From Arenicola marina (Eukaryota; Annelida; Polychaeta; Arenicolidae), in NCBI GenBank assembly GCA_964019135.1, contig OZ025258.1, positions 2,790,001 to 2,854,000 on the forward strand: a stretch of DNA of 64,000 nt. Direction: 5' to 3'. The translations under genes and the position numbers were made by a program. This document shows, in pieces, positions 58,956-64,000 of the stretch; positions within the stretch are counted from its first letter, which is position 1, and each line of letters begins with the position of its first letter. The notes under the pieces are model-generated. The model was given only the letters and a program-made list of their open reading frames with translations, was not told where the DNA came from and ran no database searches.

Positions 58956-59670
58956 CTACAATCCTCCCAGTGGTGTCCGTGCCAGACGAGACGTCCTGAG
59001 TGTAAGAACAAGGTTCCTCCGCGACGGAGACTAAGTTAGAGCTTTCGGTCTGAGAAAGGATCAGTTTAGAAAGCAGGCGTATTTTAATAAACACGCCATC
59101 TGGCTATTCACCAGACACTGCACTCGGCGCAAACACAAACTACATGTGGCGATGAGGTCGAGCCAGCTGACTCCCCGCTGCCAGACGATGGCTGCTGTGC
59201 ACCCCGAGTCAGACAGCAAGCGGGTCTTATATGACACTGACAACACGGCAACCCCCGCCCAAACCCACGGGCCGGGGCCGCCCCACCCCAGCCCAGACCC
59301 ACGGGCCAGGGCCGCCCCACCCCCGCCGATACCCACGGCCGAGGGGCCGCCGCACCCCGCGCACCCCCACTGGACATGACCGTTGCGCTGGCCGACACTA
59401 CGTGTGAACTGCTTTCATTGCGGTCTACAGGAATCAGTGCGGAAGCCGCGAACGGCGCACTCCGACAATCCGACAGGAGTCGCGAGGTATCCTGCTCTGG
59501 TAACCTTGGCGTTACCCCGATCTTGGCGGCAGTCAACAAGGGCCAACCCGCCGTGGCGAGCAACATTGATTTCAGCGATCTGTGAGGGATCGGTGGGGCT
59601 TGATGGGCCACGACGCACGCAGGGCGTCCCCGGCCACACATCCCACGACCGGTCGCTGACCGTCAGTGCC
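58956..59670. other. GC-rich unique region, unassigned
   Basis: Includes a 33-bp, three-copy repeat at 59262-59345 (CCCACGGGCCGGGGCCGCCC). Then comes about 280 bp (59360-59640) open in several frames on both strands, with no family I recognise. It does not resemble the missing MED13 N-terminus. Confidence 0.5.
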
Positions 59671-59674
59671 TGCC

Positions 59675-60640
59675 CCACCATACCCTGCCTGTCCCAGGCC
59701 TCCCCTGCCTGTCCCAGGCCTCCCCTGCCTGTCCAAGGCCTCCCCTGCCTGCCCCGCCATCCCCTGCCTGTCCCAGGCCTCCCCTGCCTGTCCCAGGCCT
59801 CCCCTGCCTGTCCCAGGCCTCCCCTGACTGTCCCAGGCCTCCCCTGCCTGCCCCAGGCCTCGCCTGCCTTCCCCAGGCCTCCCCTGCCTGCCCCAGGCCT
59901 CCTCCGCCATCCCCTGGTCTCCCCTGCCTGCCCCAGGCCTCCCCCTGGTCTCCCCTGCCTGCCCCAGGCCTCTGCCCCTGCCTGTCCCAGGCCTCCCCTG
60001 CATTCCCCTGGCCTTCCCTGCCTGCCCCAGGCCTCCCCTGCCTGCCCCAGGCCTCCCCTGGTCTCCCCTGCCTGCCCCAGCCTCTGCCCCTGCCTGCCCC
60101 AGGCCTCCACAGCCTGCCCCAGGCCTCTGCCCCTGCCTGCCCCAGGCCTCTGCCCCTGCCTGCCCCAGGCCTCCCCTGCCTGCCCCAGGCCTCTGCCCCT
60201 GCCTGCCCCAGGCCTCTGCCCCTGCCCGCCCCAGGCCTCCCCTGCCTGCCCCAGGCCTGCCCTGCCTGCCCCAGGCCTCTGCCCCTGCCTGCCCCAGGCC
60301 TCTGCCCCTGCCTGCCCCAGGCCTCCCCTACCTGCCCCAGGCCTCTGCCCCTGCCTGCCCCAGGCCTCTGCCCCTGCCTGCCCCAGGCCTCCCCTGCCTG
60401 CCCCAGGCCTCTGCCCCTGCCTGCCCCAGGCCTCTGCCCCTGCCTGCCCCAGGCCTCCCTTGCCTGCCCCAGGCCTCTGCCCCTGCCTGCCCCAGGCCTC
60501 TGCCCCTGCCTGCCCCAGGCCTCTGCCCCTGCCTGCCCCAGGCCTCCCCTGCCTGCCCCAGGCCTGCCCTGCCTGCCCCAGGCCTCTGCCCCTGCCTGCC
60601 CCAGGCCTCCACTGCCTCTCCCCTGCCTGCCAAGCCTCCC
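59675..60640 (+). repeat. 20/21-bp C-rich minisatellite, about 47 copies
   Basis: Units are CCCCTGCCTGCCCCAGGCCT and a 21-bp form with an added T and G (CTCTG). Mixed unit lengths distinguish it from the other, more regular arrays. It produces proline-rich or Gly/Arg-rich chance frames. Confidence 0.93.
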
Positions 60641-61527
60641 CTGCGTGCTGCCGACACGCCGCCAGCCAAGCAGCCCGTCCTCCACTGAGCGATATCTAAC
60701 AATGGCATGAAGCGAGCCGGGCTCTGTGCCCTGTGCTGTCGGCGGCCAGTTCAGACCAGTGATTAATGACACCTGCCTCTGCCACAGACAACTACGCTGC
60801 CTAAATTGCCGAGCACATGGGTTGAAGGGGTCTGGTGAGGGGCGCTGGCCGGGTCGGGCAGGGGTTTTGGACTGCCGTTGGCTGCATATCGTGCCTGTCC
60901 AAGCTAACTGGTAGAGACGGTCAGACCAAACCGGTGCCGGCTGTAACTTAAAGGCGAAGGGCAGTGACTCGATCATGTCTAGGTCAGCCTCTTTATCCCA
61001 CAGACAAGGTTCAATATAACTTTCACATCTTAGTCAGCAGCGTTACCCTACCGACAAGGTACAGGAAGGTTACCATGTCTCGGTCAGCCTCCTTTCTACC
61101 ACAGACAAGGTACAGTAAGTCTATCATGAGCCCCTAGACCCCAGAGATAAGGTACTGCAACTTTTCAGGTCTAGGTCAGCCTCCTTTCTACCACGGACAA
61201 GGTACATTAAGTCTATCAGGAGTCCCTTCACCAGAGATATAAGGTACTGCACCTTTTTATGTCTAGTCAGCCTCCTTACTACACAGACAATGTCATTAAA
61301 GGGCAAGCACTGGACGGGGTTGAAGGATTTTTTATTGGAAATATAAAGCATGAGGGCAAGCACTGACCCGTGATGAAGGATTTTTTATTGGAAATATAAA
61401 GCATGAGGATTTTATCCGCAAAAACATTTCTGATAGCAGAAATAGTCCTACATTCTCTCTACCCGAGAATTGTAGGGTCAAATTTTTCAGATTCACTCTC
61501 TACGAATTCGTTTTGAGCGACCAGTAA

Positions 61528-61617
61528 GCGTGGTGGAGCAACGTGCGACCCCGTGGTGGAGCAACGTGCGACTCCGTGGTGGAGCAACGTGCGACCCCGT
61601 GGTGGAGCAACGTGCAG
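61528..61617 (+). repeat. 23-bp repeat, four copies
   Basis: Unit core GTGGTGGAGCAACGTGCGAC. Confidence 0.92.
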
Positions 61618-61896
61618 CGGTATCTTAAATGAATATTTACAATGTAGCAACTGCAGAAATTTATTTAACGAAGACTATCATCAAATACTTTTCACATTGA
61701 ATTTTATACCGGAACTTGTTTTTTTTCTCTGACGAACATTCTCCGATGTTCAGATTTCAACATCCCCAATAAACATGTGAATTAGATCTACCGGCGATAA
61801 AATTGTTTTGACATTTTCTTGAACCTAATATAACCGCATGAGGATTTAATATAACCGGATTTCATAAATCTGTTACTAAAATTTGCGGGAAATGAA

Positions 61897-61979
61897 TGCC
61901 GAGACCATGCCGACCGACACCACTGTGAGACGCTATCTGCCGAGACCATGCCGACCGACACCACTGTGAGACGCTATCT
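61897..61979 (+). repeat. 41-bp direct repeat, two copies
   Basis: TGCCGAGACCATGCCGACCG begins at 61897 and 61938, and the copies are identical through CGCTATCT. Confidence 0.95.
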
Positions 61980-62631
61980 CAAGCAGAGAAAGACACTCGA
62001 TGTAATTAAGTCCTTCTGTATGGTTCCATAATACTTGTAATCTCCAAAAGAGCGGCCTAAGGACACGACGACAACGCGACCGATGTAACAACTATATCCC
62101 GCCCCGAACCAATTTCAACTTGGTCCAGTAACTTTAAAGAGAACTCTCTCGTTTCTGTTAAAAGTTATCCTGTTTCGGTCACCTCGCAGCCATGTTTGGA
62201 CCTCAAAATATAGGAACTATAGCAGGAATTTTGTGAAACTTATCGGAATTTGTTCTGTGATTTGACAGTATAACCACATGTCAACTCTTGCACCTGACAA
62301 ATAAAGAAAAGCGTACGTAATATTGCCTCCCATGATGTACATATTAACTAGATATCCTGACTTTCTCTAACCGATGGATGAATGTGTTAAATCCCCCTGA
62401 CTTCAGGAGAACCTCATCCAGAATGCAGGCCGTATTCTAGGTCCATCTGGATTGGTGGCTCTTCTATAAACCAGTTTTGGTAACGGTGCCGTCATGCAAC
62501 CAAACATGGCTTTATCCATCCATCCATGCTGCAGATAGCTCTATTTGACAGATTTAGCTGCTGTAAACGCGTGTAAGACTACTGCCTCAAGACTGATCTC
62601 AGTGATAATATGGGATGGATTAAAGTTTAAC

Positions 62632-63245
62632 TACATAAGGTCATTGAAGATGAAATAGGACCTACATAAGGTCATTGAGGATGAAACAGGACCTACATAA
62701 GGTCATTGAAGATGAAATAAGACCTACATAAGTAAGGTCATTGAAGATGAAACAGGACCTACATAAGGTCATTGAAGATGAAACAGGACCTACATAAGGT
62801 CATTGAAGATGAAACAGGACCCACATGCAGTCGTTGAAGATGAAATAGGACCTACATAAGGTCATTGAAGATGAAATAGGACCTACATAAAGTCATTAAA
62901 GATGAAACAGGACTTACATAAGGTCATTGAAGATGAAATAAGACCTACATAAGGTCGTTGAAGATGTAACAGGACCTACATAAGGTCATTGAAGATTAAA
63001 TAGGACCTACATAAGGTCATTGAAGATGAAACAGAACCTACATAAGGTCATTGAAGATGAAACAGGACCTACATAAGGTCGTTGAAGATGAAATAGGACC
63101 TACATAAGGTCATTGAAGATGAAATAGGACCGACATAAGGTCATTGAAGATGAAACAGGACCTACATAAGGTCATTGAAGATGAAACAGGACCTACATAA
63201 GGTCATTGAAGATGAAATAGGACCTACATAAGGTCGTTGAGGCTT
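62632..63245 (+). repeat. 31-bp minisatellite, about 20 copies
   Basis: Unit words ACCTACATAAGGTCATTG and AAGATGAAA(T/C)AGG. It is followed by decayed half-units to about 63340. Confidence 0.95.
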
Positions 63246-63340
63246 TATGACATAATTTCACTGAAGCTTAACGACAGAAGGTCAAAGAAGCTAAAAACAT
63301 AATTTCACTGAACTTCAACAAGGTCACATTTAAGGTTACT

Positions 63341-64000
63341 AAAGCTTAACAACTTACAGCCATCCAGCACTGAACATACAGTCCTTGGTGAGGCCATCTA
63401 ATTGAGCCTACAGCACACATATAAAATGGCCAGTGATACCCAAAATATAACAAAATCAGGAATGTAACTCAAATATAGAAAATATAGGAATGTGGCTAAA
63501 ATGTAGGTTCATAGATTCTATAGGAAATATAAGAGCACAGGCTATTTCTGGGAGCGTTGCATAATTGTAAATTAGTCTGTAACAAGATTGACAGTGTGCT
63601 TTGATGCTGTACATAGACATCTGTTGTCGAGGTGGTGGGTGTACTGTAGTCATGTTGTAGAGCCTTTGTCCAATGACAAGGGGCAATCAGGATCTCTGTA
63701 GGAAATCACGTGGGCTTGTGCTTCTCTATTATGTGATATTCCTCTCAGTTAATCTTCATCTAAAATACTATAAAATTAAGTGAGAAGATTACCCCCCCCC
63801 CCCACCGTACTATTTGTGCACTGCAACAGAATGTAAGCTGGTAAACACAGAGGAACAATATGAGCTGAAGCAGTTTGGGCGTGTTCACAAATTCATTGTT
63901 AATTAATTTAATGAATAGTTTGTGATCGATTTTGTTCCTCATTGGTACAGTCAGTGATTGCCCTGGAAATCTTTAAATAGGGGGCATCGTGACCCAAACT
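63341..64000. other. AT-rich unique sequence at the right edge
   Basis: No gene or repeat identified. A C10 run is at 63792-63802. It probably lies within the intron upstream of the first visible MED13 exon, if the gene continues in this direction. Confidence 0.4.

Larger units (their letters stand above)
60641..62630. other. Region with short duplications, no gene recognised
   Basis: Holds a degenerate 65-70-bp repeat (60975-61290, with CAGACAAGGTACA), a duplicated 60-bp segment (61300-61410, GGATTTTTTATTGGAAATAT twice), a 23-bp repeat of four copies (61528-61617) and a 41-bp repeat of two (61897-61979). The rest is AT-rich unique sequence. The missing MED13 first exon was looked for and not found. 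Confidence 0.6.

Noticed and set aside
59108..59641. Missing MED13 N-terminal exon
   Set aside because: The translated minus strand lacks the family's Trp-rich motifs, and no phase-compatible donor follows matching residues.
59383..60699. 438-codon plus-strand frame (proline-rich) and 437-codon minus-strand frame
   Set aside because: Mostly the 20/21-bp array. The short unique part at the start resembles nothing I know.

Overview
The window is animal nuclear DNA carrying most of one large, intron-rich gene on the minus strand. The gene encodes MED13, the largest subunit of the CDK8 kinase module of Mediator. I placed 26 coding exons between 57361 (5' side) and 12554 (stop codon). All introns have GT-AG ends, and every splice phase joins without a break. 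The exons give one continuous frame of 2,275 residues that matches MED13/MED13L from the N-terminal domain to the last residues. The first roughly 100-120 residues and the promoter are not in the window; they should lie past position 64000.

The outstanding property is tandem repetition. About 60% of the 64 kb is minisatellite or satellite DNA, and almost every long intron is filled by its own unrelated array. Units are 35, 57 and 56 bp around the first visible exon, 27 bp (8.2 kb) in intron 7, 17, 38 and 21 bp in the middle, 36 bp (6.2 kb) in intron 21, 47 bp in intron 23, and 49/306/52 bp in intron 24. Downstream of the gene are 68-, 36- and 40-bp arrays and, at the left edge, a 167-bp satellite. 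Several arrays have higher-order duplications (1,350 and 2,727 bp; 1,696 bp; 306 bp; 589 bp).

The most interesting observation is that some arrays are amplified exon-intron junctions. Intron 23 is 31 further in-phase copies of the last 24 nt of exon 23 plus its 5' splice site. Intron 10 starts with copies of the exon 10 donor. Intron 24 holds two nearly complete extra copies of exon 25 with intact acceptors. Repeats spanning splice sites have, as I recall, been described at the amphioxus Adh locus as 'mirage minisatellites'. A lancelet is therefore a reasonable guess for the organism, but the sequence alone only supports an invertebrate animal with one MED13-type gene.

Layout: 1-6641 is AT-rich DNA with a 167-bp satellite, an inverted-repeat (foldback-type) element and a pair of 131-bp inverted repeats 6.3 kb apart. 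6642-9410 is unassigned. 9411-12553 holds arrays downstream of MED13. 12554-57361 is MED13. 57420-60640 holds arrays in the next upstream intron. 60640-64000 is AT-rich DNA with short repeats and no recognised exon. The very long open frames in the window (2,736 and 2,101 codons) come from repeat units whose length is a multiple of three, not from genes.
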